DNA of 64,000 bases from the NCBI GenBank assembly GCA_050747525.1, contig JBOGOC010000063.1, positions 49,694 through 113,693 on the forward strand, read 5' to 3'. The translations under genes were made by a program, and so were the position numbers. The stretch is from JBOGOC01 sp050747525. Lineage in GTDB: Bacteria > Acidobacteriota > Polarisedimenticolia > JACPZX01 > DASXTC01. Positions 23,690 through 32,394 of this stretch are shown piece by piece. Below the pieces are notes generated by a model. The model was not told the origin of the DNA and made no database searches. It saw nothing but the letters and a program-made list of their open reading frames with translations. Every line of letters starts with the position of its first letter. The stretch's first letter is position 1.

Positions 23690-26600
23690 CGGGCCGGCAG
23701 AATCACGGGAGATGTCCCCGTTGTGCGCACCCTGTCGCTGAAGCGGGCGAGCGGACCCTGTTCCACGGCACGCAGCTCGGACAGCAGGCTCTCCAGCTCG
23801 GCGTGCAGCTCGCGCTGCATCTCCACGGCCCCATCGGTGGGGCGCGCGTCGCCGCTGTCGACGATGCCCATCAGCGCGATGATCCTGTTGTCGAGCTGGG
23901 GCTGATAGTTCAGCGGATCCTGCACCGCTTCGTTGCGCGTCTGGTGCAGTCGCGTCTCGATCTTCTCGAGCGGGTCGCGCACATCCTTGGCCGCGGCATC
24001 GAGCCCTTCGCCCATACCGGCGTCGGTGAGCCGCCGGGTCAGGTCGTTCACCTGGGCGCGGATGTCGCGGATCCGCTTCATGGCGCGATGGCTGGCCGAG
24101 AGATCCTCCCACAGCTGGCGCGAGAGACGGAACTGAGCGTCGAGATCCTCCTGGGTGGCGCTGGTGAGCGGGCTCTTCGCCACCGCCACGTCGCGCGTGA
24201 GGGTGTTGCTGCCCAGGGAGAGGCGCACCTTGAAGCGTCCAGGCGCGACGCGCGGGCCGTTTCCGGTCCCCCACAGGACGGCGTCGTCCACCATCTCGGC
24301 GTCCGCAAGTCGCAGGTCCCAGACGAAGCGGTTCAGGCTCGCCTCCACCGGGAGCTTGCGGGGCGGGATGGTCCCGGGCGGGAGGAACCGCGCGAAGGGG
24401 TTCGGCGCGGCGGGTTCTTCCTTCAGGCTCGACCACGAGCGCAGCACGGTCCCGGCCTGGTCCAGGACCTCGATCTTCAGCTCGCTCCCTTCCGCGGGCG
24501 CCTCGGCCAGCAGGTAGTGGATCATGACGCCGGCCGGAGGATTGGCGCCCGCCCCCGCCGGCGCGCTGCCACCGCCTCCGTAGCGCACCGTCTCGCGGGG
24601 AGTGAACAGGTGGGCCTTGGAGCCCGCCACCGCGTCGGTCATCTCGTGAAGCGCGGTCAGGTCATCGAGGATCCAGAACGATCGCCCCTGCGTGGCCACC
24701 ACCACGTCCTTGCGGGTGATGGTCAGATCGGTGACCGGCGTGATGGGCAGCCCCTGCTGGAAGGACTGCCATTTCCGTCCGTCGTCGAACGACACGTACA
24801 GGCCGAACTCCGTCCCGGCGAACAGCAGCCCCCTGCGATCGGGGTCCTCGCGCACGACGCGCGTGAAGTGGGTAGCCGGGATGCCGTTGCTGCCGTCGGT
24901 GAGCAGGTCCCACGTCCGGCCGTGGTCGTCGGTGCGGAAGATGTAGGGGCGGAAGTCGTCCGTCTTGTAGCGCGTCACGGCCAGGAAGACCCTCCCCGTG
25001 GCGTGGGGGGACACCTCGATGGAGTTCACCTGCCCCCATTCGGGCATCCGTTTCGGCGTGACGTTGGTCCAGGTGCGCCCGTTGTCGCGCGACAGGTGCA
25101 CCAGGCCGTCGTCGCTGCCGGCCCACAGGACGCCCCGCTCGCGAGGGGATTCGGCCAGGGCGAACACGGTCCCGTAGACCTCGGCGCCCGTGTTGTCGAG
25201 CGTGATCGGGCCCCCCGAGGCGTCCTGCTTCTTCGGATCGTTGCGGGTGAGGTCGGGGCTGATCACCGTCCAGGACTGCCCTTCGTTGGTGCTGCGGTGC
25301 ACGAACTGAGACGTGTGGTAAAGGACGGCGGGGTCGTGGGGGCTCAGGAGGATCGGGGCGTTCCACTGGAAGCGGTACTTCAGGTCCTTCGGCGCCTGGC
25401 CCACGGCGAGCTGCGGCCAGGCCATGATGTCGCGCTCCTGATCGGTGGCGTGATCGAAGCGGCCGATCGACCCGCCATAGCACCCGCTGTAGGTGATCAT
25501 CGGGTTGCGCGGATCCACCGCCACGTGCCCGCTCTCGCATCCCCCGATGACGTACCAGTCCTCCTGCTCGATGCCGCCTCCCTGCACCCGGCTGGGGATG
25601 GCCAGGCAGCTGTTGTCCTGCTGGCAGCCGTAGACGTAGTAGGGGAACCGGTTGTCGGTGATGACCCGGTAGATCTCCGAGGTGGGCTGGTTGTCGATCG
25701 AGCTCCAGGTGCGGCCGCCGTTGCTGGTGATGGTGGCGCCGCCGTCGTTTCCGTTGATCATCCTCTGCGGGTCTTCGGGGGCGATCCAGAGGTCGTGGTT
25801 GTCGCCGTGCGGGGCGCGAATCAGCTGGAAGTTCTTGCCGGCGTCGTCGGAGCGCCACATGTTGACGTTCAGGATGTAGACGGTGTTGATGTCCTTCGGG
25901 TCCGCGTAGACGTGCGTGTAGTACCAGGCCCGCTGCCTGAAGTTGCGATCGGGGTTGATCAGGCGGAAGGTCTTGCCGGCGTCGTCCGAGCGGAAGAGCC
26001 CGCCGTCCTCGGCCTCCACCAGGGCCCACACGCGCCGTGGCTCCGCCCCCGACACGGACACGCCGATGCGTCCCTTCGTTCCTTTGGGAAGCCCCTCCGT
26101 CAGCTCGGTCCAGGTCTCTCCGCCGTCGACCGACTTGTGCAGGCCGCTTCCCTTGCCGCCACTGATGAAGGTCCAGGGCTTGCGCTCCGCGACCCACGTC
26201 GCGGCGTACAGCACGCGCGGGTTGGCCGGGTCCATCGCCAGGTCCACCGCGCCCGCCTGTTCGCTGACGAAGAGAACCCTCTGCCAGCTCTTCCCGCCGT
26301 CACGCGACCGGAAGACGCCGCGCTCCTCGCTGAGGCCGAAGGCGTGGCCCAGGACCGCCACGTACACGAGGTCGGGATCGGTCGGATGCACCGCAATGCG
26401 GCCGATCTGCCCGGCGTTCTGCAGGCCGGCGCGCGTCCAGGTCTCGCCCGCGTCGGTGGAGCGGTAGACCCCGTCGCCGGGCGACGTGTTGCCGCGCACG
26501 CACGCCGAGCCCATCCCCGCGTAGATCACGTTGCGATCGGACGGAGCGACGGCGATTGCCCCCACGGACGCGCTCTTGAAGGACGCGTCCGCCACGCTGC

Positions 26601-26859
26601 GCCAGGTGAGCCCCGCGTCGGTGGTCTTCCAGACCCCGCCGCCCGTGGAGCCCATGTAGTAGGTCTGCCGGTCGCCGGGGATCCCGGTTACGGCGGTCAC
26701 GCGCCCGCCGCGGAACGGGCCGATGTTGCGGAACGAGAGGGCCTTGAACACCTTTGGATCGAAGGCCGGCTTCACCTCCGGCTCCGCCGCCACGGCGAGC
26801 GTCCCCGCGAGCCCCAGCCACACGAACCCCACGACCCACCATCCCGCCCCTCGACGCAT
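23686..26859 (-). CDS. secreted BNR-repeat (sortilin/VPS10-like) protein
   Basis: A 1057-residue secreted protein with signal peptide (WWVVGFVWLGLAGTLAVAA). It contains about 15 blades of BNR/Asp-box type (SxDxGxTW): TTDAGLTWRS, STDAGETWTR, SRDGGKSWQR, SVDGGETWTE, SDDAGKTFRL and more, forming one or two beta-propellers. The C-terminal ~300 residues carry a helical coiled-coil tail (RDIRAQVNDLTRRLTDAG). Similar proteins in Acidobacteria and Bacteroidetes are often called glycosyl hydrolases, but no sialidase catalytic residues are evident. The repeated motifs suggest binding or structural use. Start ATG at 26859 follows GGAGGAGG. First gene of the four-gene minus-strand unit. Confidence 0.8.
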   Translation of the reverse strand: MRRGAGWWVVGFVWLGLAGTLAVAAEPEVKPAFDPKVFKALSFRNIGPFRGGRVTAVTGIPGDRQTYYMGSTGGGVWKTTDAGLTWRSVADASFKSASVGAIAVAPSDRNVIYAGMGSACVRGNTSPGDGVYRSTDAGETWTRAGLQNAGQIGRIAVHPTDPDLVYVAVLGHAFGLSEERGVFRSRDGGKSWQRVLFVSEQAGAVDLAMDPANPRVLYAATWVAERKPWTFISGGKGSGLHKSVDGGETWTELTEGLPKGTKGRIGVSVSGAEPRRVWALVEAEDGGLFRSDDAGKTFRLINPDRNFRQRAWYYTHVYADPKDINTVYILNVNMWRSDDAGKNFQLIRAPHGDNHDLWIAPEDPQRMINGNDGGATITSNGGRTWSSIDNQPTSEIYRVITDNRFPYYVYGCQQDNSCLAIPSRVQGGGIEQEDWYVIGGCESGHVAVDPRNPMITYSGCYGGSIGRFDHATDQERDIMAWPQLAVGQAPKDLKYRFQWNAPILLSPHDPAVLYHTSQFVHRSTNEGQSWTVISPDLTRNDPKKQDASGGPITLDNTGAEVYGTVFALAESPRERGVLWAGSDDGLVHLSRDNGRTWTNVTPKRMPEWGQVNSIEVSPHATGRVFLAVTRYKTDDFRPYIFRTDDHGRTWDLLTDGSNGIPATHFTRVVREDPDRRGLLFAGTEFGLYVSFDDGRKWQSFQQGLPITPVTDLTITRKDVVVATQGRSFWILDDLTALHEMTDAVAGSKAHLFTPRETVRYGGGGSAPAGAGANPPAGVMIHYLLAEAPAEGSELKIEVLDQAGTVLRSWSSLKEEPAAPNPFARFLPPGTIPPRKLPVEASLNRFVWDLRLADAEMVDDAVLWGTGNGPRVAPGRFKVRLSLGSNTLTRDVAVAKSPLTSATQEDLDAQFRLSRQLWEDLSASHRAMKRIRDIRAQVNDLTRRLTDAGMGEGLDAAAKDVRDPLEKIETRLHQTRNEAVQDPLNYQPQLDNRIIALMGIVDSGDARPTDGAVEMQRELHAELESLLSELRAVEQGPLARFSDRVRTTGTSPVILPAR

Positions 26860-26933
26860 CCGACCTCCTCCTGTCTGCCTCATGTGTTCCGACACGAGCC
26901 CAGCGTTACCCGGCCCCCCAAGAACCAGGCGAG

Positions 26934-26939
26934 TATACT
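26934..26939 (+). promoter_or_regulatory. -10 box six bases before a GTG start
   Basis: TATACT at 26934-26939 precedes GTG 26946 by 6 bases, which puts transcription start at the start codon itself. No good -35 hexamer is seen. Confidence 0.45.
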
Positions 26940-26945
26940 CACCTC

Positions 26946-27269
26946 GTGACGAACGAACGCGGTTCCCAGGCTCTTCACGATCGCACGGAACGCGACCTCG
27001 CCGAAGAGAAGGCCGCCGCGCTGGGGCGCGTTCTCGAGAAGCTGGCCGGCACGATGGCCGCCGCGCGCGTCGCCGAGCAGGAGCTGCGCGCTGCGAGCGG
27101 GCCGGACCGGGAGACCTGCGCCCGGCACCTGGAGCAAGCCCGGCGCAGGGCCGGGGAGCACCTCTGGTTCGCCATCGTCCAACGGGAAGCTCTCGGTCTG
27201 AGGCACCACCGGGAGCTGCTGGAGGATTTCCCCATCCCGCCCGCGTTCATCGGGCCCGCTCCGCGCTGA
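26946..27269 (+). CDS. small helical protein, function unknown
   Basis: A 107-residue protein that is almost entirely helical and charged (DRTERDLAEEKAAALGRVLEKLAGTMAAARVAEQELRAA), likely a coiled-coil or helix bundle. No cysteines or catalytic motif. GTG at 26946 is preferred because it is downstream of a -10 box; no Shine-Dalgarno precedes it, so leaderless translation is likely. The next gene appears to begin at its stop codon. I do not recognise a family; it lies divergent from the BNR gene. Confidence 0.5.
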   Translation: MTNERGSQALHDRTERDLAEEKAAALGRVLEKLAGTMAAARVAEQELRAASGPDRETCARHLEQARRRAGEHLWFAIVQREALGLRHHRELLEDFPIPPAFIGPAPR

Positions 27270-28738
27270 GGGGGCTTCGGCTGCGGACCGCGGCGCGCAC
27301 CTGGACGGTCATCCTGGCGTTCACGCTCCTGGCGGCCGCCATGGCGTGGTGGCTGTCGCCCTGGCGCCGGTCAGGGCAGGACGCTGTTGCGGGGCCGGAC
27401 CTCTCGGCGGAACGTGCGCTCGCGGCCTCTCCCGCGGCTTTCGAGGCCTACCAGCAGGGGGCCTCACTGGCGTCCGCCGATCCGGCCGCGGCGCTGTCCT
27501 TGTTCCGGAAGGCGGCCACGCTCGATGCGTCCTTCGCCCCCGCGCGCTATCGCCTGGCTCTCGCCGCCGTCCTGGTCGATGATGATCGCGAGGCGACGCC
27601 GGCGATCCGTGCCGCGCTGGAGGCGGGCGATCGTCTTCCCGAGGCCTACAGGACCGCCGCGCGGCCCCTGGGCTTTCTCGTGGACGGGGACTTCGCGCGG
27701 ATGCCGGAAGCGCTCGGCGCCGCCCAGGCCTCGCACCCCGACGATCCGGATCTGCACCTGATGGCCGCGCTGGCGGCCCGATCCTGCGAGCAATTCGATC
27801 CCGCGTCGGTCATCGAACACGCGGCCGCGGTTCTCCGCACCGCCCCCGAGGACGTGGCCGCGGGCGGCCTCCTGATCGAGGCGGCCGGCATGCTGGATCG
27901 CCCGCTCGCGGAAGCGGGGCTCCCGGCGCCAGGGAACGCCGCGGCCGCCGGTCAGGCCGCCCTCTGGCGCGGAGACTTCGATGCCGCCATCGAGGCAGTC
28001 GACGAGGTCCTTCGTGCGGGTGGAGACGTGCTCGCGGCCGGGCTGGCTCCCGCGTTCATCCTCACCGGGGATCCCGCCCAGGTGCGTGCGATGGACGACT
28101 CCGAGATGGAGCCGCACCGCACCACCACCGGGAACGCGACGGCGCTCCTGCACGCCGGCATCAACGAGATGGGGGACGGACAGCTCACCCTCGCAGCCGA
28201 GCTGTTCGAGAGGGGAGCCGAGTACGCGCGGGCTCCATGGAGGCGGGCCGAGGCGGCCGGGCTCCTGCTGCTGGCCGCGCGCGCCCGCAGGCTGGAAGGG
28301 CGCGGCGCCGAGGAGGCCTCCGCCATTCAGGCGGCGCGCGCCCTCGTGGGGAAGCTGGGTATCGTGGAGCACGCCCTGGCCCTGTCCCGTCTTGCCGCGG
28401 GTGATCCGGCCGGGGCGGCCGCCATCGCGGCGGGGCTCGATGCCGAAGATCCGTGGAGGCGCCTCGTCGAAGGGGAGATCGCCCTGGCCGGGGGAGACAC
28501 ACGGCAGGCCGTGGAGGCCGTGCAGGCGGCCTGGGCCATGAAGCGGGCGAGCCCCGCCGACTGCGTCGCCGTGCGCGCCGACGCCATCTTTCTCGACGCC
28601 CTTGGGCGGGCGTTGCTCGCGGCTGGACGAACGGCGGAAGCAAAGGACGCCTTCGGGCAGGTGACCCGGCTGGGCATGCGAGGGCTGCGCCAGCCCGACC
28701 TCATGGCTCGTGCCGCCCGGGCGATCGGAGATCCTTGA
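27266..28738 (+). CDS. membrane-anchored TPR-like protein, start uncertain
   Basis: The coherent reading has a basic N-terminus, one transmembrane helix (TWTVILAFTLLAAAMAWWLSPW), then helical TPR-like repeats to the end (AFEAYQQGASLA, AALSLFRKAATLDASFAPARYRLALAA, and others). The family resembles the periplasmic TPR tails of membrane regulators and kinases, but the usual N-terminal winged helix or kinase is missing. No ATG/GTG lies near the beginning: CTG at 27266 overlaps the previous stop (CTGA), while the first ATG (27341) would cut through the helix. I annotate CTG, with reservations. Its 3' end overlaps the converging nuclease gene by 38 bases. Confidence 0.55.
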   Translation: MRGLRLRTAARTWTVILAFTLLAAAMAWWLSPWRRSGQDAVAGPDLSAERALAASPAAFEAYQQGASLASADPAAALSLFRKAATLDASFAPARYRLALAAVLVDDDREATPAIRAALEAGDRLPEAYRTAARPLGFLVDGDFARMPEALGAAQASHPDDPDLHLMAALAARSCEQFDPASVIEHAAAVLRTAPEDVAAGGLLIEAAGMLDRPLAEAGLPAPGNAAAAGQAALWRGDFDAAIEAVDEVLRAGGDVLAAGLAPAFILTGDPAQVRAMDDSEMEPHRTTTGNATALLHAGINEMGDGQLTLAAELFERGAEYARAPWRRAEAAGLLLLAARARRLEGRGAEEASAIQAARALVGKLGIVEHALALSRLAAGDPAGAAAIAAGLDAEDPWRRLVEGEIALAGGDTRQAVEAVQAAWAMKRASPADCVAVRADAIFLDALGRALLAAGRTAEAKDAFGQVTRLGMRGLRQPDLMARAARAIGDP

Positions 28739-29552
28739 GAGTGCTCAGAGTCTGCAGCGCTCCGGGATCCAGGACGGGTGCCGAGGGCCGCTCGAGGGCC
28801 AGGAGCGCGCCCGGTCCGCCGCAGCTCGACAGAAAGCGATTGTAGGCCCACTCCATCAGGTACTTCAGGTTCATCACGTCCTCCAGGTTGTACCTGACGA
28901 GCAGCTCCAGCGCGCCGGAGTCGCCCGCGCGATGGCGGCGCCACAAGGTCACGGCGTGGGCGCCGTCCAGACCGTCCAGATCGCCGCGGTGAAGCCCGAC
29001 CTGTCGCTCCACGCTCTTCAATCCTCCTCGCAGCCCCAGCGCTCGCAGGCTGTGCATCAGATCGATGTGCGCCGCGGGGAGCCTGACCTCCGGGAAGACG
29101 CGCCGGATGAAGGGGACGTCGAACCCCTTTCCGTTGAAGGTGACCAGCAGGCGGCCTCCTTCCATCGCCGTGGCGAAGCGCTCCAGATCGCGCCCCGCCA
29201 CGAACGCTCGCGCCGTTCTGCCGTCGGACACGCCGATCACGGTGATGGCGTCGTTCCAGAAGAGTCCGTCGGTCTCGATGTCGAGGTAGCGGACCGAGTC
29301 CCTGAACTCACCAAAGATCCGCCAGCCCTCGCGAGAGGGGAGGCGGCGCTGGAAGTACCCGGTGTCTCCGTCGGTCAGGGCCTGCCGCCCGGATTCCACC
29401 GAGTCGAGCAGCCTCTTCCGGAGGGTCGGCCCCAGTCCCGGCACGTGCCCGATCCTGTCCAGATCGTCCCAGTGGCGGATGCCCTGCTCCCAGAGCCATC
29501 TCTCGGTGCGCTGCCCCACGCCACGGGCGTGGATGAAACTGTGGCGCAACAT
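28701..29552 (-). CDS. RNase H-like exonuclease (YprB type)
   Basis: A 283-residue protein with an N-terminal helix-hairpin-helix-like region (residues ~20-50, IGHVPGLGPTLRKRLLDS) and a C-terminal RNase H-like (PF13482) domain. Acidic metal-binding residues appear as DIETDG (DxE), in FNGKGFDVPF (third acid) and YNLEDVMNL (last acid). Such enzymes trim nucleic-acid 3' ends; the HhH region suggests DNA binding. Start ATG 29552 with TATCAT 6 bases upstream; no Shine-Dalgarno, so probably leaderless. Its end overlaps the TPR gene by 38 bases. Confidence 0.75.
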   Translation of the reverse strand: MLRHSFIHARGVGQRTERWLWEQGIRHWDDLDRIGHVPGLGPTLRKRLLDSVESGRQALTDGDTGYFQRRLPSREGWRIFGEFRDSVRYLDIETDGLFWNDAITVIGVSDGRTARAFVAGRDLERFATAMEGGRLLVTFNGKGFDVPFIRRVFPEVRLPAAHIDLMHSLRALGLRGGLKSVERQVGLHRGDLDGLDGAHAVTLWRRHRAGDSGALELLVRYNLEDVMNLKYLMEWAYNRFLSSCGGPGALLALERPSAPVLDPGALQTLSTLKDLRSPGRHEP

Positions 29553-29558
29553 GCGCGG

Positions 29559-29564
29559 ATGATA
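29559..29564 (-). promoter_or_regulatory. -10 box six bases before the nuclease start
   Basis: Minus strand TATCAT at 29564-29559 sits 6 bases before ATG 29552. No good -35 is present. It supports a leaderless transcript. Confidence 0.4.
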
Positions 29565-29589
29565 GCCGAGGAGGCCCCCAGGGGGGGTG

Positions 29590-29598
29590 TGGTATACT
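29590..29598 (+). promoter_or_regulatory. extended -10 promoter
   Basis: TGGTATACT (29590-29598) is an extended -10 (TGnTATACT). It points to the gene starting at 29655, about 56 bases downstream. Confidence 0.5.
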
Positions 29599-29654
29599 CC
29601 CGCCGTTTCCGCCTATTGGTCCGTTCATCAACGACTCATAAAGTGGGGGCAAAG

Positions 29655-30422
29655 GTGGCTCGCGAGGCAGCCGTCGTCTACAAAGGGGCCAAACCGTGGG
29701 CCGAGAGATACCCGTCCATCGCTCAGGAGATGGCGGCGGATCTGCGCGAGCTGATGGCTTCCGCCGAGCCCAAGATCCGCAACATCCACCAGCAGGCCCT
29801 CGGCATCCGCCTCAAGTACCGCGACAACGTCGTCTCGGCCCTCCCGGACGAGTGCTGGGACGTCTATTTCGTCGACGGCGAAGCCTACAACGAGAACTGC
29901 CATTTCTCCGTGGCCTTCCGGCACCATACCCTCGAGATCGGACTGGTGATCCCGAACCACGCCAAGAGCCGCCAGTGGGAGAGGTTCAACACGCTGGCGC
30001 GCGACAAGAACCGGTTCCTGGACATGCTGCGCGGCATCCGCCAGGAAGTCCCCGAGCTCTGGGTCCAGATGAACCACCGTCACGACATGGGCGGGCAGAA
30101 GGTGGTGGAGGACGGCGAGGGAAGGTTCAAGGTGGACACCATCTTCGGGTTCGACGTCCCCGAGGCCGAGAACCGTTACTTCAAGGCCGCCTCGTCCTGG
30201 TACGTCCTGATGAAGGAGCTCATGAGCGAGAGGCTGAACCACCGCTTCAATCTCGAGCTGCGGTTCGTCGCCCCGTACTACACCGAGCTCGAGGATCCCC
30301 GCAGGCAGTACCGCGAGAAGATCCAGCCCTACCAGGCCACCCCGGATCAGTCCAAGTTCTCCGAAGAGCTGATCCGCGTGGTGAATGGCTTTTCGCCCCT
30401 GTACACGTACCTGCTGGGCTAG
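29655..30422 (+). CDS. conserved hypothetical protein
   Basis: A 255-residue soluble protein without signal peptide or membrane segment. It begins REAAVVYKGAKPWAERYPSIAQEM and is mixed alpha/beta, with motifs such as RLKYRDNVVSALPDECWDVYFVDGEAYNENC, MNHRHDMGGQK and FVAPYYTELEDP. No catalytic triad or nucleotide-binding motif is recognisable. GTG at 29655 is chosen (an in-frame GTG at 29643 is possible). It stands alone with its own promoter, and tRNA-Phe on the other strand follows. Conservation and clear codon periodicity argue it is a real gene; I cannot name the family. Confidence 0.65.
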   Translation: MAREAAVVYKGAKPWAERYPSIAQEMAADLRELMASAEPKIRNIHQQALGIRLKYRDNVVSALPDECWDVYFVDGEAYNENCHFSVAFRHHTLEIGLVIPNHAKSRQWERFNTLARDKNRFLDMLRGIRQEVPELWVQMNHRHDMGGQKVVEDGEGRFKVDTIFGFDVPEAENRYFKAASSWYVLMKELMSERLNHRFNLELRFVAPYYTELEDPRRQYREKIQPYQATPDQSKFSEELIRVVNGFSPLYTYLLG

Positions 30423-30599
30423 GATCGACCGCGGCCAAGCCCCTGTCCCGTCCTTCCTTGCAATGGGCCCGCCGGCAATCCATGAGGGACCGGGCTTCCT
30501 GACAGGGAGGCCCGTACCTGCCGCCAGGCAAGGCTTTTCACGACCCCCAAGCGGTGGAGTGGCGCTCCGCAATTAGCATTCCCACGTTCCGGGTCAACG

Positions 30600-30655
30600 A
30601 AAAACAAGGAGGGACGCCGCCGGGCCGGCCGGCCCGAGCCGGCTGTCCCGATCGG
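30600..30655 (-). terminator. terminator downstream of tRNA-Phe
   Basis: Minus strand: GGGAC (30649-30645) pairs with GTCCC (30615-30611). The intervening sequence folds through a perfect 16-base palindrome CGGGCCGGCCGGCCCG (30621-30636). It is followed by TCCTTGTTTTT (30610-30600). This is a strong intrinsic terminator 54 bases after the tRNA. Confidence 0.7.
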
Positions 30656-30708
30656 GGTCTGTCAGACGGGTTGGGGTCGCAGGACTACGAGCTCTGGGTC
30701 AAGGAACT

Positions 30709-30783
30709 TGGTGCCTCGGGGCGGAATTGAACCACCTACGCAGGGATTTTCAGTCCCTCGCTCTACCGGTGAGCTACCGAGGC
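30709..30783 (-). tRNA. tRNA-Phe (GAA)
   Basis: A 75-base tRNA with encoded CCA. Acceptor stem GCCTCGG/CCGAGGC, discriminator A, D stem GCTC/GAGC, anticodon stem AGGGA/TCCCT with loop CTGAAAA (anticodon GAA), and T arm GGTGG/CCGCC with TTCAATT. All stems are perfect. It lies between the convergent hypothetical gene and recA, with a terminator downstream. Confidence 0.95.
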
Positions 30784-30840
30784 ACCTGTCGAGGCTGAGT
30801 GTGGAGCGGGCGGAACCTTATCCGAACCGCGCGCGGCCTG

Positions 30841-32010
<1,170 letters not shown>

Positions 32011-32062
32011 TGCGTTCTCCTTGGGTGGGAGGGTCAGGCGGTCGGTCACGTCAGGGACCGGC

Positions 32063-32092
32063 ATTCTAGTGCAGGGTGAAGGAAAAAGTAAA
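32063..32092 (-). promoter_or_regulatory. recA promoter
   Basis: Minus strand TTTACT (-35, 32092-32087) and TAGAAT (-10, 32068-32063) with an 18-base spacer, ~55 bases before the recA start. A second possible -35, TTGCGA, lies 5 bases further upstream. Confidence 0.5.
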
Positions 32093-32194
32093 TCGCAAGT
32101 CGGCGATCAGAGTCTTTGCCCAACAACGTGAAGAACAGGAGAAGGTGATAAGCCGCGTGCAGGCCCAAAATCCAGGGAAAATTCGAGTTCCGGG

Positions 32195-32223
32195 TTGACA
32201 CCCCTGAAAGCGGAACGTATTAT
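32195..32223 (+). promoter_or_regulatory. sigma-70 promoter of the lytic transglycosylase gene
   Basis: TTGACA (32195-32200) and TATTAT (32218-32223) are separated by exactly 17 bases, near-ideal. The mRNA leader would be ~165 bases, GC-rich, with a CCCGT/ACGGG hairpin. The 384-base gap between recA and this gene holds these two promoters and otherwise no coding sequence. Confidence 0.75.
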
Positions 32224-32394
32224 CGCCGTGTTTCAGCGGGCGCATCGAGCGCGGACCCGTGACCCCCGCTACGGGCTCGTCCGGCGCGCATTCGGCAACG
32301 ACCAGGGGGCGGGCCAGCCACTTCCCTCCGGCCGGGAAACTCCTGCATCCCAGCCACCTCTGGATCATCCGTTCCGACGGGCGAGAGGTTGCGT

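Noticed and set aside
23650..26949. Long antisense ORF of 1099 codons over the BNR gene
   Set aside because: It mirrors the minus-strand repeat protein, has low-complexity His/Gly/Arg composition and no family match; high GC makes antisense frames stay open.
32040..32160. LexA box near recA or lexA
   Set aside because: GTTC-type half sites occur once or twice but not in a recognised spacing, and this LexA's operator is unknown.
32011..32394. c-di-AMP riboswitch before the LysM transglycosylase
   Set aside because: The leader lacks the conserved core segments I know for that class; only a plain hairpin is seen.
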